A stretch of DNA of 24,849 nucleotides from IMG/VR virus record IMGVR_UViG_3300050821_003410, positions 1-24,849 of that record. One strand, written 5' to 3'. The notes below the pieces were generated by a model. The model did no database searches, was not told the origin of the DNA, and was given only the letters and a program-made list of their open reading frames with translations. Shown one piece after another: positions 8,136-14,884 of this stretch (positions within the stretch are counted from its first letter, which is position 1; the number at the start of each line of letters is the position of its first letter). Source of the stretch: a virus. The translations under genes were made by a program, and so were the position numbers.

Positions 8136-8266
8136 TTAATCACTTTCTCGAATCGCAAAATGTACGTTGTTTTATCCAACTGGTAGGAATCAAGTATGTG
8201 GTATTTCTTATTGAGGTATTTTGCAATTAGCTCGTGTGCCTGCTTGGAGAGGGATAAGGAAGGCAT
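8132..8266 (-). CDS. 44-residue small protein
   Basis: The ATG at 8266 opens a 44-residue frame ending in a GTGA overlap with the zinc-site gene. The protein begins MPSLSLSKQAHELIAKYL and continues with a Tyr/Lys-rich strand-like half, a plausible helix-strand-strand mini-fold. Support comes from the overlap junction, the lack of any other gene in the stretch and the amphipathic pattern. A competing 29-residue frame (8227-8316), which starts in an ATGA overlap with the upstream stop, covers part of it. No function can be named. Confidence 0.55.
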   Translation of the reverse strand: MPSLSLSKQAHELIAKYLNKKYHILDSYQLDKTTYILRFEKVIK

Positions 8267-8312
8267 TTGACAATGACACGCTCCAAATGCTCAACGTGTA
8301 TAGAGGGTGATT

Positions 8313-8588
8313 TCATGTCAGTAAAGTTGGAGCTGAGGCAGCAGACGGAACTGCGCCTGCCATTCCCGCATCTACTATCTCCACACCATCTACAGGGAAA
8401 GGGATGCAGACTTTGCGACCGGGATTGCTCATCACCATTATATGGGTTTCAGTTAGCGCCTCAAGTAGTTGCTCCAGTTTCCTTTTCGTCGAAGCAACAT
8501 CCCAGGCATTGTCAAACGCCAATTCAACAGTGGAAAAGACTCCGCCGTTCTTGTGTTGGCTCTTTGCTGTGCAGATTTGGAGCTTCAT
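8313..8588 (-). CDS. unknown phage protein, 91 aa
   Basis: A 91-residue protein starting in an ATGA overlap with the upstream gene. It has a strand-rich start (MKLQICTAKS), a long helix at about residues 27-48 (AWDVASTKRKLEQLLEALTE), then IMVMSNPGRKVCIPFP and an Ala-rich tail. The pattern looks like a small alpha/beta protein of unknown role. It belongs to the small-gene run between terminase and portal. Confidence 0.62.
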   Translation of the reverse strand: MKLQICTAKSQHKNGGVFSTVELAFDNAWDVASTKRKLEQLLEALTETHIMVMSNPGRKVCIPFPVDGVEIVDAGMAGAVPSAASAPTLLT

Positions 8589-8959
8589 TCGATCTCCTCT
8601 TCTACCAAATACAACAAATCAACTTCTGGTTCAAACCAAACATCATCTATAATATGTCCAATAGCTTTGATCTTGCTGTAATTGCTACGAATGCGGCAAT
8701 GTTTGCCTTTTAGGTCTTCCCACTTATCCACTCCCACTGTTCTTAAGATTCGAGAAATAAACTCCATACCATACGCGGTGCCCTGACGGCATTTAAATTT
8801 CCCTTTGCCGTCTTTTATGGGAGTGTCTAAACAATAGCCTCCAAATCCTTGACCTGCTCCCTTCCATTCTAAATAGACAAAACAAGACAGGATTCCATGA
8901 TCTTCAGTTCCGAGCATGGTCCCTGTGATTTTGGCGTTGCGTTCTTTATACTCGTCCAT
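8585..8959 (-). CDS. conserved-type phage protein next to terminase, 124 aa
   Basis: A 124-residue protein. The N-terminal part has ITGTMLGTEDHGILSCFVYL (residues 11-30) and then GQGFGGYCLDTP (about 37-48), a combination I have seen in small conserved proteins of other phages, with no known function. The C-terminal part has WEDLKGKHCRIRSNYSKI and an acidic end. It begins 6 bases after the terminase stop, with a GCGATAATAT element over that stop, and ends in an ATGA overlap. It may bind a ligand through the Gly-rich loop, but that is speculation. Confidence 0.65.
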   Translation of the reverse strand: MDEYKERNAKITGTMLGTEDHGILSCFVYLEWKGAGQGFGGYCLDTPIKDGKGKFKCRQGTAYGMEFISRILRTVGVDKWEDLKGKHCRIRSNYSKIKAIGHIIDDVWFEPEVDLLYLVEEEIE

Positions 8960-8962
8960 GCT

Positions 8963-8972
8963 ATATTATCGC
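8963..8972 (-). promoter_or_regulatory. GCGATAATAT element at the terminase stop
   Basis: The minus strand reads GCGATAATAT, with the terminase TAA stop inside it and the next ATG 3 bases after it. It is a second exact copy of the element seen before the glycosyltransferase. Confidence 0.5.
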
Positions 8973-10501
8973 TTCCCAAACAGAGCACCTACGCGCACCT
9001 TGTTGGTAAGCACGGCAAAAGCTCCACTTGCCGCATCCACTCCGTCTTTCAGCTTCGCCATGGGAAATAGTGAAAGCTGATCGCGCAGATAAGGCCACCA
9101 TAAAGCGCCCTGCAAGGCGCGTACGTTGCCTTCATTCACTTGTACGCTGAAAGGGTCCGCTCGCAGAATCTTGTCGCCTGTCACCTTGTCTTTGCCGATT
9201 GTGTAGCCTGCTAGGTTGCGCACGGTGCCTTGCGCACTCTCCTTACCGCCGCTACCTGGCTCCTGCTCAACACAAATAATGACATTCTTCCCATCCGCTT
9301 CCGCAGTTTGTCTGATAATGCGTTCGCGTTCTCCACTGTCCCACCTTCCATGGATAGCGTCAAGGATCCAGAACAAACGGACACTTACTTTACCGCCCGC
9401 CCACTCCATATATTCACCCATCTTAACGCCTGCTGTTTCTGCTCCCTGCCCCATCTCGGAGCCTGCTTTATCCCAATAACGACAAATGCGATGGAATTTT
9501 AGTACAGGAGGAGGCGCTCCTATTTGAATGCGATCCACTTTGAACATACCCCCTTCAGGCGGCACAGGCCACTGCTCAATTTGTCCGCTGTACCCAAAGG
9601 GCCCTAGCTTAATTCTCCATTCCTGCAATACGGAGTAATTGATGCGCACGGGATCTAGCAAGCTGTGTCCGTCTTTGTCTTTGGTATATTTGAGACGCAG
9701 GCGCTTAGGCTTGACACGGTCGCTCTCTTCCGCAGGCAAACAGATATGGCGCAGTTTGATTTGATCAGGATGCAGGCGCGACATTTCCATCATTGCGCCT
9801 GCCGGATCCTCCTCGTGCAAACGCTGCATGATAAGGATGATGACAGACACCTTCTTATCGACCTTGCGCGAGAACAAACTCTCATTCATCCACCTATTTA
9901 CTTTGCGCAGCGCAGCAGGGGAATGTACCTCATTGGGATTGATTGGATCATCCACAATAATAAAGTGTCCGTGGAATCCCCCAATGTCTCCCTCACTGCC
10001 CACACAATGCCTATCACCTCCTTGGATGGTTTCATAAAAAGTTTTGGTGTCTTGATCGTCTCGCAATATGACGCGTTGGTCTTTGTGACCTTTTCCTGGA
10101 CCTGGAACACCTGCTCCAAATAATCTCTGGTATAGCTCGCTTTTAATTACTAGGCGGCTCTTGCGCCCAAGCGACAAGGCTAACTCGTGCGTGTAGCTAC
10201 CGCTAATCGTGCGAATGCTTGACATGCGGCACCAGCACCACGCAGGAAACATGATTGAGGCTGTCGTGGACTTCGTGGAGCCGGGTGGGACGTTAATAAG
10301 GAGATCGTATTCTTTTTCCTCACCTTTGAACACGCGCTCAGCTACAATTTGAAGTTCTTCACACAGGGTCCTTATGTGCCAATTCCAAACTGGCTCTGTT
10401 TCAATCACCACATGCCAAAAGCGTTTCTCAAATTCGTAGAAGCTTCTGCGGCATATTTCCGCTTGGAGGCTGTCTGGCGTTATATTGGGACTATCTGTCA
10501 C
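8966..10501 (-). CDS. terL: terminase large subunit (ATPase and nuclease)
   Basis: A 511-residue packaging motor. The ATPase domain has VPPGSTKST (residues 71-79, Walker A of the terminase type) and HFIIVDDP (179-186, Walker B), with IMQRLHEEDP (224-233) as the coupling region. The C-terminal nuclease domain has YWDKAG at 342-347, an acidic EQEP at 412-415 and KDGVDAASGAF at 485-495, giving the acidic residues expected for metal binding. It drives DNA into the prohead through the portal and cuts the concatemer. The GTG start at 10501 overlaps the end of the 31-residue gene by 11 bases. Length and motif order are normal for the family. Confidence 0.94.
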   Translation of the reverse strand: MTDSPNITPDSLQAEICRRSFYEFEKRFWHVVIETEPVWNWHIRTLCEELQIVAERVFKGEEKEYDLLINVPPGSTKSTTASIMFPAWCWCRMSSIRTISGSYTHELALSLGRKSRLVIKSELYQRLFGAGVPGPGKGHKDQRVILRDDQDTKTFYETIQGGDRHCVGSEGDIGGFHGHFIIVDDPINPNEVHSPAALRKVNRWMNESLFSRKVDKKVSVIILIMQRLHEEDPAGAMMEMSRLHPDQIKLRHICLPAEESDRVKPKRLRLKYTKDKDGHSLLDPVRINYSVLQEWRIKLGPFGYSGQIEQWPVPPEGGMFKVDRIQIGAPPPVLKFHRICRYWDKAGSEMGQGAETAGVKMGEYMEWAGGKVSVRLFWILDAIHGRWDSGERERIIRQTAEADGKNVIICVEQEPGSGGKESAQGTVRNLAGYTIGKDKVTGDKILRADPFSVQVNEGNVRALQGALWWPYLRDQLSLFPMAKLKDGVDAASGAFAVLTNKVRVGALFGKR

Positions 10502-10586
10502 GCGGATTCAGTAGGAAAGATAGTATCGCTACAAAGACAAGCACAACCATCATCACAATGCGGTATATTTCAATATCACTCATCAT
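10491..10586 (-). CDS. 31-residue single-pass membrane protein
   Basis: A very short frame starting at an ATG that overlaps the upstream stop (ATGA) and ending inside the terminase start. After a polar start (MMSDIEIYR) comes one strong membrane helix, IVMMVVLVFVAILSFLL, then NPRDR. The charge pattern suggests the N-terminus outside and the basic end inside. Phages carry many such peptides, some acting on host membrane or lysis; the role here is unknown. It would be missed by a 60-residue cutoff. Confidence 0.6.
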   Translation of the reverse strand: MMSDIEIYRIVMMVVLVFVAILSFLLNPRDR

Positions 10587-10780
10587 TGGTGTTTGATTAT
10601 TTTCGCAGCGTGAGAAAGTCGTATCAGACAATTATGATCCAGATAGCGCAAGAGTTCTTCCACACTTCCAGCGGATGCTAAATCTTGCGCAGTAATAGTA
10701 ACAGCAGCCACGTCGTATCCCACAAGGGCCGCACCAACCGCAAATTCAATCACCTCCCCACTTGTCAGTGCCATCTTCAT
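10583..10780 (-). CDS. unknown small protein, 65 aa
   Basis: The start at 10780 (MKMALTSGE) is preferred over an ATG five codons earlier because it forms an ATGA overlap with the newly seen gene upstream. The protein is mostly helical: an Ala/Val-rich helix near residues 10-25 (EFAVGAALVGYDVAAVTITA) and a second near 32-45. It could be a small helical regulator or subunit. No family recognised. Confidence 0.58.
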   Translation of the reverse strand: MKMALTSGEVIEFAVGAALVGYDVAAVTITAQDLASAGSVEELLRYLDHNCLIRLSHAAKIIKHQ

Positions 10781-10941
10781 AAGGTTGTAACACATAGCCG
10801 AAGTCGTGCCCAGTGTTCAAATTCCATTAGGAATGAAGCCTGTTCAGGCAAAGGCAACTTAGTTCTAGTGGTTAGGAATTCCTTAACTAAATGAGAAATC
10901 CTGTCCTGCTGCTCGCCAACTGTTTCTGGTGTGGTTTTCAT
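10777..10941 (-). CDS. unknown small helical protein, 54 aa
   Basis: A 54-residue frame bounded by ATGA overlaps on both sides. The protein is polar and helical, with TVGEQQDRISHLVKEFLTT near the start and a QASFLMEFEHWARLRL helix near the end. The two junctions are the main evidence; the stretch would otherwise be an unexplained gap of over 150 bases. Function unknown. Confidence 0.62.
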   Translation of the reverse strand: MKTTPETVGEQQDRISHLVKEFLTTRTKLPLPEQASFLMEFEHWARLRLCVTTL

Positions 10942-11126
10942 CGTGGTAAGTTCCTAAATTCGTATTTGTCCATGAACTTGGTAATTATTTCCTTTTGTCT
11001 ATCAGTGAACTCCTTGCGCGTGGAATTGGATTCACAGAAAGACTCCTCCCACTCCGTCATGTCAAAGCCCTCAGTAAGCATTTGATCAATGACAGCGGCA
11101 CAGACGTCGTTGGATGGAATGATCAC
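10938..11126 (-). CDS. unknown small acidic protein, 62 aa
   Basis: A 62-residue protein with a GTG start in a GTGA overlap and an ATGA overlap at its end. It is helix-rich, with acidic patches (MTEWEESFCES) followed by a charged helix (TDRQKEIITKFMDKYEF). No family recognised. It sits between a possible packaging-related gene and the terminase. Confidence 0.62.
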   Translation of the reverse strand: MIIPSNDVCAAVIDQMLTEGFDMTEWEESFCESNSTRKEFTDRQKEIITKFMDKYEFRNLPR

Positions 11127-11608
11127 AACGCTGCCCTTTCTGCTTCACACTTCTCAGCATCGATTTGCGCTCTTAACTGTGCTTCCTGATCCGCTTTACT
11201 GGGAGGTTCTACATCCACTCCCTCTCTGATCACTGTGTCTGTCACAACTTCCACCGCCTTGGCTTTTTGCTTCTCTTGGTAGGCCCGCCGATGCGCTGCC
11301 ATCTTCTCCTTGTCGTACACATCCTCAAAGGGAAATCCATTTTGCTCTGCAAAGTCGAAAAAGAACTTCGATTGCGCACAGGCGAGAAGGAATTCTAAAC
11401 GTTGGTGTCGATGTAGTAAAGCCACCTCTTCTCCATTGACCACAGCACATTTAATCCCAGCATTCGCTTCCAACTTCAAAGCTCCCCGCACCATCTGGTC
11501 TATTGTCTCATTGCTTTGCTGGCGATAGAACTTCTTTGCCGTTTCCAAGTACCGCTTCATTTGCATGTGCGGATGGTTGGGATTCCAGTTGGTTAATTTA
11601 CGGCTCAT
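11123..11608 (-). CDS. unknown phage protein with charged helical tail, 161 aa
   Basis: A 161-residue protein and the first gene after the terminator at 11619-11653. The N-terminal half has HPHMQMKRYLETAKKFYRQQ and a compact segment around LLHRHQRLEFLLACAQ. The C-terminal third (from about 105) is a Lys/Glu/Ala-rich helix likely to form a coiled coil. It heads the unit leading to the terminase large subunit, so a packaging or scaffolding role is possible, but a better terminase small subunit candidate lies at 15009-15788. Function not assigned. Confidence 0.66.
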   Translation of the reverse strand: MSRKLTNWNPNHPHMQMKRYLETAKKFYRQQSNETIDQMVRGALKLEANAGIKCAVVNGEEVALLHRHQRLEFLLACAQSKFFFDFAEQNGFPFEDVYDKEKMAAHRRAYQEKQKAKAVEVVTDTVIREGVDVEPPSKADQEAQLRAQIDAEKCEAERAAL

Positions 11609-11618
11609 GGTATGTTCA

Positions 11619-11653
11619 ATAAAAACGCCTCACTACATTATCGCAGTGAGGCG
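11619..11653 (-). terminator. rho-independent terminator with the repeated motif as its loop
   Basis: The arms CGCCTCACT and AGTGAGGCG (plus-strand 11626-11634 and 11645-11653) form a perfect 9-base-pair stem. On the minus strand the stem is followed by TTTTTATTG, so it terminates minus-strand transcription. The 10-base loop is GCGATAATGT, a copy of the element seen near several gene starts. It lies after the coiled-coil membrane protein gene and 11 bases before the next gene start. Confidence 0.85.
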
Positions 11654-11676
11654 CTAAGCGATGCATCAAAATAAGC

Positions 11677-11973
11677 TTAAACTTTGTCAGTCAAATTACT
11701 TGATCCCGTCTCCACATCCTTTGCCACTTCTGCTGCCGTAGTTTTGACTACGCTCACATCTTTGCTAACTGTGGCTTGCTCTACAGCGATATGGACAGCA
11801 ACATCCTTCTCCAATTGGGTGAGTCCTTTACCAACTCCGTCAAACCATTGGAAGGTGTTATTTTTGTAGGTGGTGAATTCTGCTTTTAGTGACTTGTGAT
11901 CCCGATGTGCTTGAATTGCCACGAGCGCCACAATGACGAGGAGCACGAGCAAGATGATTTCTACGATGTTCAT
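11677..11973 (-). CDS. membrane-anchored coiled-coil protein, 98 aa
   Basis: A 98-residue protein with an N-terminal membrane helix (IVEIILLVLLVIVALVAI, residues 3-20), then a charged helical region predicted to be coiled coil (QLEKDVAVHIAVEQATVSKD) to the end. The layout resembles small inner-membrane proteins with a long exposed helix, such as spanin-like or assembly proteins, but no Cys lipobox is visible. It is the last gene before the 11.6 kb terminator, and its upstream gap is almost 200 bases with an A/C-rich leader. Confidence 0.68.
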   Translation of the reverse strand: MNIVEIILLVLLVIVALVAIQAHRDHKSLKAEFTTYKNNTFQWFDGVGKGLTQLEKDVAVHIAVEQATVSKDVSVVKTTAAEVAKDVETGSSNLTDKV

Positions 11974-12167
11974 ATGTTTTGTTGTTGGTTGTGGTTACTT
12001 ACTAAAAACGTGCCAGGGGACCTGAACACACTACCCTTTAGCTACTCTCATGTGTTGTAATCAGTCTCTTCCACTATATTCTATCCCCGTTTTCACTTGG
12101 TGAGTTTCTGAGACGACGTCTGAGTCCCTAACCCTGCCAAGTTACTGATACGGAGCCTAACAAGATA
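11974..12167 (-). other. intergenic leader region, no supported gene
   Basis: 194 bases without a supportable gene. On the minus strand it starts in a GCGATAATAT element, contains a TCAGACGTCGTCTCAG-type imperfect palindrome (about 12105-12120), then a GATAGAATATAG stretch near 12070-12080 that resembles the repeated motif, and ends in an A/C-rich leader (CCACAACCAACAACAAAAC) before the ATG at 11973. A 4-bp CAGG/CCTG hairpin near 12010-12020 is too weak to call. I found no tRNA-like cloverleaf. It may hold a promoter and a structured leader. Confidence 0.4.
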
Positions 12168-12174
12168 TTATCGC
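12165..12174 (-). promoter_or_regulatory. GCGATAATAT element at the end of the 151-residue gene
   Basis: A third exact copy of the element, with the TAA stop of the 151-residue gene inside it. It lies about 190 bases before the next start. Confidence 0.45.
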
Positions 12175-12623
12175 TGCTTCCGTTCCTGACGGCATTTGTT
12201 GAAGTCCTTGATCGCGTTGGTTAGAGCATGGTGGACGCTAAGGCCTGTGTACTCTTTGTCTTCCCATCCTGTGTATTCATTGGAAACGATTACTTTGGAT
12301 TCCACTCCACCCATGTGCGGATCGGGATTGTCACACACCAGCGTTACCATGTTGCCTTCATCCGCTCTCATTGCCTCCACCATCTGCCAGCACTCCATCA
12401 TTACACATAGCGCAGCGCGAGCGGGAAGGATTTCAGTGACGTGGAAGTCTTCCGCATTCACCCACCATATTTGCGGCATGGGCTCCACTGTGGAAAACTT
12501 AACACTGGTGCCTTTGGGAGATACCTCGATTACAATCACCTCGCTTGTCCCCTCTTGGCAAACGTCGGTGGCTTTAATCAGTACACGTCCACCTACCATT
12601 TCCTTCCAATTGGTTTTATTCAT
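12168..12623 (-). CDS. two-domain protein sharing domains with both upstream neighbours
   Basis: The start at 12623 is favoured by an ATGA overlap with the 32-residue gene. The 151-residue protein has an N-terminal part (about 8-68: GGRVLIKATD through VTEILPARA) that matches the start of the 12715-13227 protein in pattern: RVL, T-x-E-x-I-V-x-EVS-x-x-G, W and LPA+. Its C-terminal part (about 90-145: VTLVCDNPDP, SKVIVS, then a helix) resembles the 13234-13554 protein (VTLVCDDP, SKILVAG, then a helix). The function of neither domain is known. The layout suggests fusion or duplication among three neighbours. Confidence 0.68.
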   Translation of the reverse strand: MNKTNWKEMVGGRVLIKATDVCQEGTSEVIVIEVSPKGTSVKFSTVEPMPQIWWVNAEDFHVTEILPARAALCVMMECWQMVEAMRADEGNMVTLVCDNPDPHMGGVESKVIVSNEYTGWEDKEYTGLSVHHALTNAIKDFNKCRQERKQR

Positions 12624-12718
12624 TTGAGTTTCATTATTAACAAACCTATAAGCGCCAATAGTAGTAATCCACACACTACTAAAAGAACATCGCAGATGAG
12701 TATAAACAAACGAATCAT
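12620..12718 (-). CDS. 32-residue single-pass membrane protein
   Basis: A short frame with an ATG in an ATGA overlap at its start and another ATGA overlap at its end. Nearly the whole protein is hydrophobic (LFILICDVLLVVCGLLLLAL and more), with Arg at position 3 and Lys near the end. It resembles other phage membrane micropeptides. It sits between two proteins that share a domain. Role unknown. Confidence 0.6.
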   Translation of the reverse strand: MIRLFILICDVLLVVCGLLLLALIGLLIMKLK

Positions 12719-13227
12719 GTATGTTCTAGCGTTGGCGGAGTTGTGACAGCAGGAACGTGAACACGGTCTGGATGTGATGCACGAGTAGGCAGGGAGGGAT
12801 CAGGCAAACCTACTTTGGAAGCAATGGGCATCTTGCTGTTTAAGACATCAACTTCAGTTTGGTGCGCTGCTTTGAGCAACAAGAGTTCGTTTGCGTGTGT
12901 TGCCTTTAAAGCCTCGTGAGCTTTTTCAGCCGCTACTTTCGCGTCTAAGTGCTTCCCCGCCTCCTCTTGCGCCTGCTGCGCGGCATCTTGCGCTAGTTGT
13001 ATGGGTCCTTTAGCGGGCAGAACGTCCACAATAGCAATACTGCCAAAGTGAGTCCAACGAGTCGAGGCAGGCCGTCCATCATGCGTTAGCTCTGTCCATT
13101 TGACTTGGCCGGTGTTTGAGACCTCCACAATAATAGCTTCTGTGGAAGCTGAGTTGGAAGCGGTGCCGCTGAGCAGAACTCGCTTGCCGATGTTGTCAAT
13201 AAAGTCCTGTGGTGTGGAAGTTGGCAT
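12715..13227 (-). CDS. unknown protein with shared N-terminal domain and helical/Pro tail, 170 aa
   Basis: A 170-residue protein. Residues 12-76 form the domain shared with the 12168-12623 protein (GKRVLLSG, EAIIVEVSNTG, VDVLPAKG). After it comes an Ala/Gln/Glu-rich coiled-coil-like helix (about 82-135), then a Pro-rich tail. This is a globular head, helical stalk and flexible end, as found in structural or anchoring proteins, but no family is recognised. It starts 6 bases after the upstream stop, with a GGATAATAAAA stretch covering the stop. Confidence 0.66.
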   Translation of the reverse strand: MPTSTPQDFIDNIGKRVLLSGTASNSASTEAIIVEVSNTGQVKWTELTHDGRPASTRWTHFGSIAIVDVLPAKGPIQLAQDAAQQAQEEAGKHLDAKVAAEKAHEALKATHANELLLLKAAHQTEVDVLNSKMPIASKVGLPDPSLPTRASHPDRVHVPAVTTPPTLEHT

Positions 13228-13233
13228 ATTTTA

Positions 13234-13554
13234 TTATCCGCCCATCATTTTGAGCAGTTGTTGGAGTTGTTGTTTGATTACGACGTGAGCTGCGCCTAAG
13301 TCTCCGCCAAATATAGTCGCTACTTTGCAGCCTGCAACGAGAATCTTTGAATCAGGTTGCACGGACTGCCATAGCTGCTGACTAAGAAAAGGGTCGTCAC
13401 AGACCAGCGTCACGCTAAACACGTGGCCTTTCTTGGCAGAGTTCTTGAAGTAGTTTTCAATATACTCCCTGTCTCCGCTTGCCATGCGTTTGTTATGCTC
13501 CGCTTCTGGATTAAACGAAGCAGGAGGAGTAATGTCTATAACGTCGTCAGGCAT
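13234..13554 (-). CDS. unknown small protein sharing a domain with 12168-12623, 106 aa
   Basis: A 106-residue protein with a polar N-terminal half and a compact C-terminal part, VFSVTLVCDDP (about 46-56) and SKILVAGCKVATIFGG (about 69-84), then a Gln/Leu helix. This part aligns in pattern with the C-terminal domain of the 151-residue neighbour. Start and upstream stop are one base apart. Function unknown. Confidence 0.64.
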   Translation of the reverse strand: MPDDVIDITPPASFNPEAEHNKRMASGDREYIENYFKNSAKKGHVFSVTLVCDDPFLSQQLWQSVQPDSKILVAGCKVATIFGGDLGAAHVVIKQQLQQLLKMMGG

Positions 13555-13555
13555 G

Positions 13556-13768
13556 TTAATTGGCAGTAGGATTAAGAAGTTCGTGGCATTGCTGGATGAA
13601 GATTTCGCGTGTCATCCCTTCTTTCCCATTATCCCATGCACGCACAATGCTGTTTGACTGCACTAACCCTACCAAACAAAGGATAGGGAGTCTGTGTTTT
13701 TGGCAATGAACTTTCAAATCGAGCACCATCTTTGCAGCCTGCTCTTCTGCGGTGAAAGGTGAATCCAT
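13556..13768 (-). CDS. unknown small protein, 70 aa
   Basis: The start at 13768 (TAATATG after the upstream stop) is chosen over an ATG 11 codons earlier that would overlap the upstream gene by 32 bases. The 70-residue protein has a helix near residues 7-22, a strand-like CLVGLVQSN, then AWDNGKEGMTREIFIQQC. It looks like a small alpha/beta fold. No family recognised. Confidence 0.58.
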   Translation of the reverse strand: MDSPFTAEEQAAKMVLDLKVHCQKHRLPILCLVGLVQSNSIVRAWDNGKEGMTREIFIQQCHELLNPTAN

Positions 13769-13769
13769 A

Positions 13770-14078
13770 TTAGTCGGTGTGTTGAGCAGGGAATGAATCA
13801 CGAGGATCCAGTTCCCTTGGTTTATTTATATTCGCGGGTCCTTCTTGTGGACGATCAAGCAACGTCAAAGCCGCTACCGCTTGTAACCGCGCATCGCTAT
13901 CCAAGCGTGACATCATTCCAAGTTTGATGTTAGGACTGTTGGGATTGATGGCCGCTGCAAAGCGCACCACAAGCAAAGGGTGCTCCATTAGAACCCAAAG
14001 CTCCGCGGTGCTCGTAAGTGGATTGGATGCCTTGTTAAGGGCATTCCAGATTACTGTTTCGTTTGGTGTTAGGTTCAT
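13770..14078 (-). CDS. unknown helical protein, 102 aa
   Basis: The start at 14078 (MNLTPNET) is chosen because it forms an ATGA overlap with the 17-residue frame; a longer reading adds 29 Pro/Arg-rich residues and would run across two small genes. The 102-residue protein is helical, with repeated short helices (LWVLMEHPLLVVRFAAAI, DARLQAVAALTLLD) and a polar end. This resembles HEAT-like helical repeats but is too short to be sure. Confidence 0.58.
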   Translation of the reverse strand: MNLTPNETVIWNALNKASNPLTSTAELWVLMEHPLLVVRFAAAINPNSPNIKLGMMSRLDSDARLQAVAALTLLDRPQEGPANINKPRELDPRDSFPAQHTD

Positions 14079-14128
14079 AAATTTGGTGCGGGCTGGCCTG
14101 CGGGTTGGATGGGGGTTGGGTCGCTCAT
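14075..14128 (-). CDS. 17-residue Pro-rich peptide frame
   Basis: A frame of only 17 codons (MSDPTPIQPAGQPAPNL), with its ATG in an ATGA overlap with the upstream stop and its TGA in an ATGA overlap with the next start. It may encode a real peptide, or it may exist only to pass ribosomes from one gene to the next. The two matched junctions make pure chance unlikely, but protein evidence is lacking. Confidence 0.4.
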   Translation of the reverse strand: MSDPTPIQPAGQPAPNL

Positions 14129-14268
14129 TTGCGTGTCCTCGCGTATTTGTAAACCTTTGCGGCAATCTGGAAAAGTTCTCTCTGTTGATATTTTGGAAGC
14201 AGATGAATTGTGCCGTTAACTGTTTGGCAACGTAGGATGAAACGAACTAAGTGCTTAGGCGTGCTCAC
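14125..14268 (-). CDS. 47-residue basic small protein
   Basis: The GTG start at 14268 overlaps the upstream stop (GTGA), and the stop overlaps the next ATG (ATGA). The protein is basic and helical (LVRFILRCQT, YQQRELFQIAAKVYKYARTRK), as for a small nucleic-acid-binding peptide, though nothing proves that. The junctions are the main support. Confidence 0.58.
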   Translation of the reverse strand: MSTPKHLVRFILRCQTVNGTIHLLPKYQQRELFQIAAKVYKYARTRK

Positions 14269-14723
14269 GCTCCACCCGCTTTCTGTGTGGCGGCGTGCGC
14301 TGCGATGGACTGCACAAGCGCGTGCGCTCCGTGCGGGTCTTTTATTTCTCCATCAGAATTCGACCATAACGGGTGTCGGTCGCTGTAGTAATGCGCAAAA
14401 AAGGCAGCCTCGTTCAGCAATCGAGCCAGCTCAGCGTTCGCGCTGCTCAGGGCAGCCTCTCTATCTACTCCGCGCTGAACCATATCAGCGGACACTCTAG
14501 CGCGCTGTTCGGAAGCTGCGGATAAATTGTCGAAAGCCGCCACCATCGCGGCGTTCTCGCGCTCGAGCTTGGATCGTAGGTGGTTGCTCGACCTCTCTAA
14601 ATCTCGCATCCGATCTTTAACATACTTTAAACCACACTCTCGTAATTCATACGACTCGAATGCATCATCCGTAATGGGCGTTCTCGGCGTCGGCACGCTG
14701 GCGGGGGGGTTGTCGGTAGTCAT
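14265..14723 (-). CDS. coiled-coil protein, 152 aa
   Basis: A 152-residue protein with a Pro/Thr-rich start (typical of phage proteins beginning MTTDNPPASVPTPRTPITDD), then a long charged helix from about residue 28 to 106 likely to form a coiled coil. The C-terminal part (HYYSDRHPLW... HALVQSIAAH) may be a small cap. The N-terminal pattern occurs in many phage accessory proteins whose role is unknown. Overlaps: ATGA at the start, GTGA at the end. Confidence 0.65.
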   Translation of the reverse strand: MTTDNPPASVPTPRTPITDDAFESYELRECGLKYVKDRMRDLERSSNHLRSKLERENAAMVAAFDNLSAASEQRARVSADMVQRGVDREAALSSANAELARLLNEAAFFAHYYSDRHPLWSNSDGEIKDPHGAHALVQSIAAHAATQKAGGA

Positions 14724-14884
14724 TTCAGTTTGATGTTTACCTTGCGTTCGTTCCTTCGCTTAGAGCGGTAGTTTCTGTAACGATGCGAATGCTCCGCCGC
14801 ATAATCACTTAACTGTTGGCGCTTGCTCCACGACAAAATAAGCACAAGCAGGAAATGGATAAAGTCGTGGATGGACTCTTTCAT
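14720..14884 (-). CDS. 54-residue protein with hydrophobic start and basic tail
   Basis: A 54-residue frame with ATGA overlaps on both sides. It has a short hydrophobic stretch (FIHFLLVLILSW, about 8-19), then a very basic tail (RYRNYRSKRRNERK). This could be a membrane-tethered basic peptide. It is too short for family assignment. Confidence 0.58.
   Translation of the reverse strand: MKESIHDFIHFLLVLILSWSKRQQLSDYAAEHSHRYRNYRSKRRNERKVNIKLK

Noticed and set aside
8227-8316. 29-residue frame starting in an ATGA overlap with the 91-residue gene stop
   Set aside because: It overlaps the 44-residue frame by 40 bases, has a random-looking composition (Pro/Ser/His) and lacks a coupling junction at its end. 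The overlap alone is not enough.
11974-12167. Possible tRNA or leader peptides in the long gap
   Set aside because: No cloverleaf with matching arms could be drawn. The tiny frames there (6-9 codons) have no support beyond chance overlaps.
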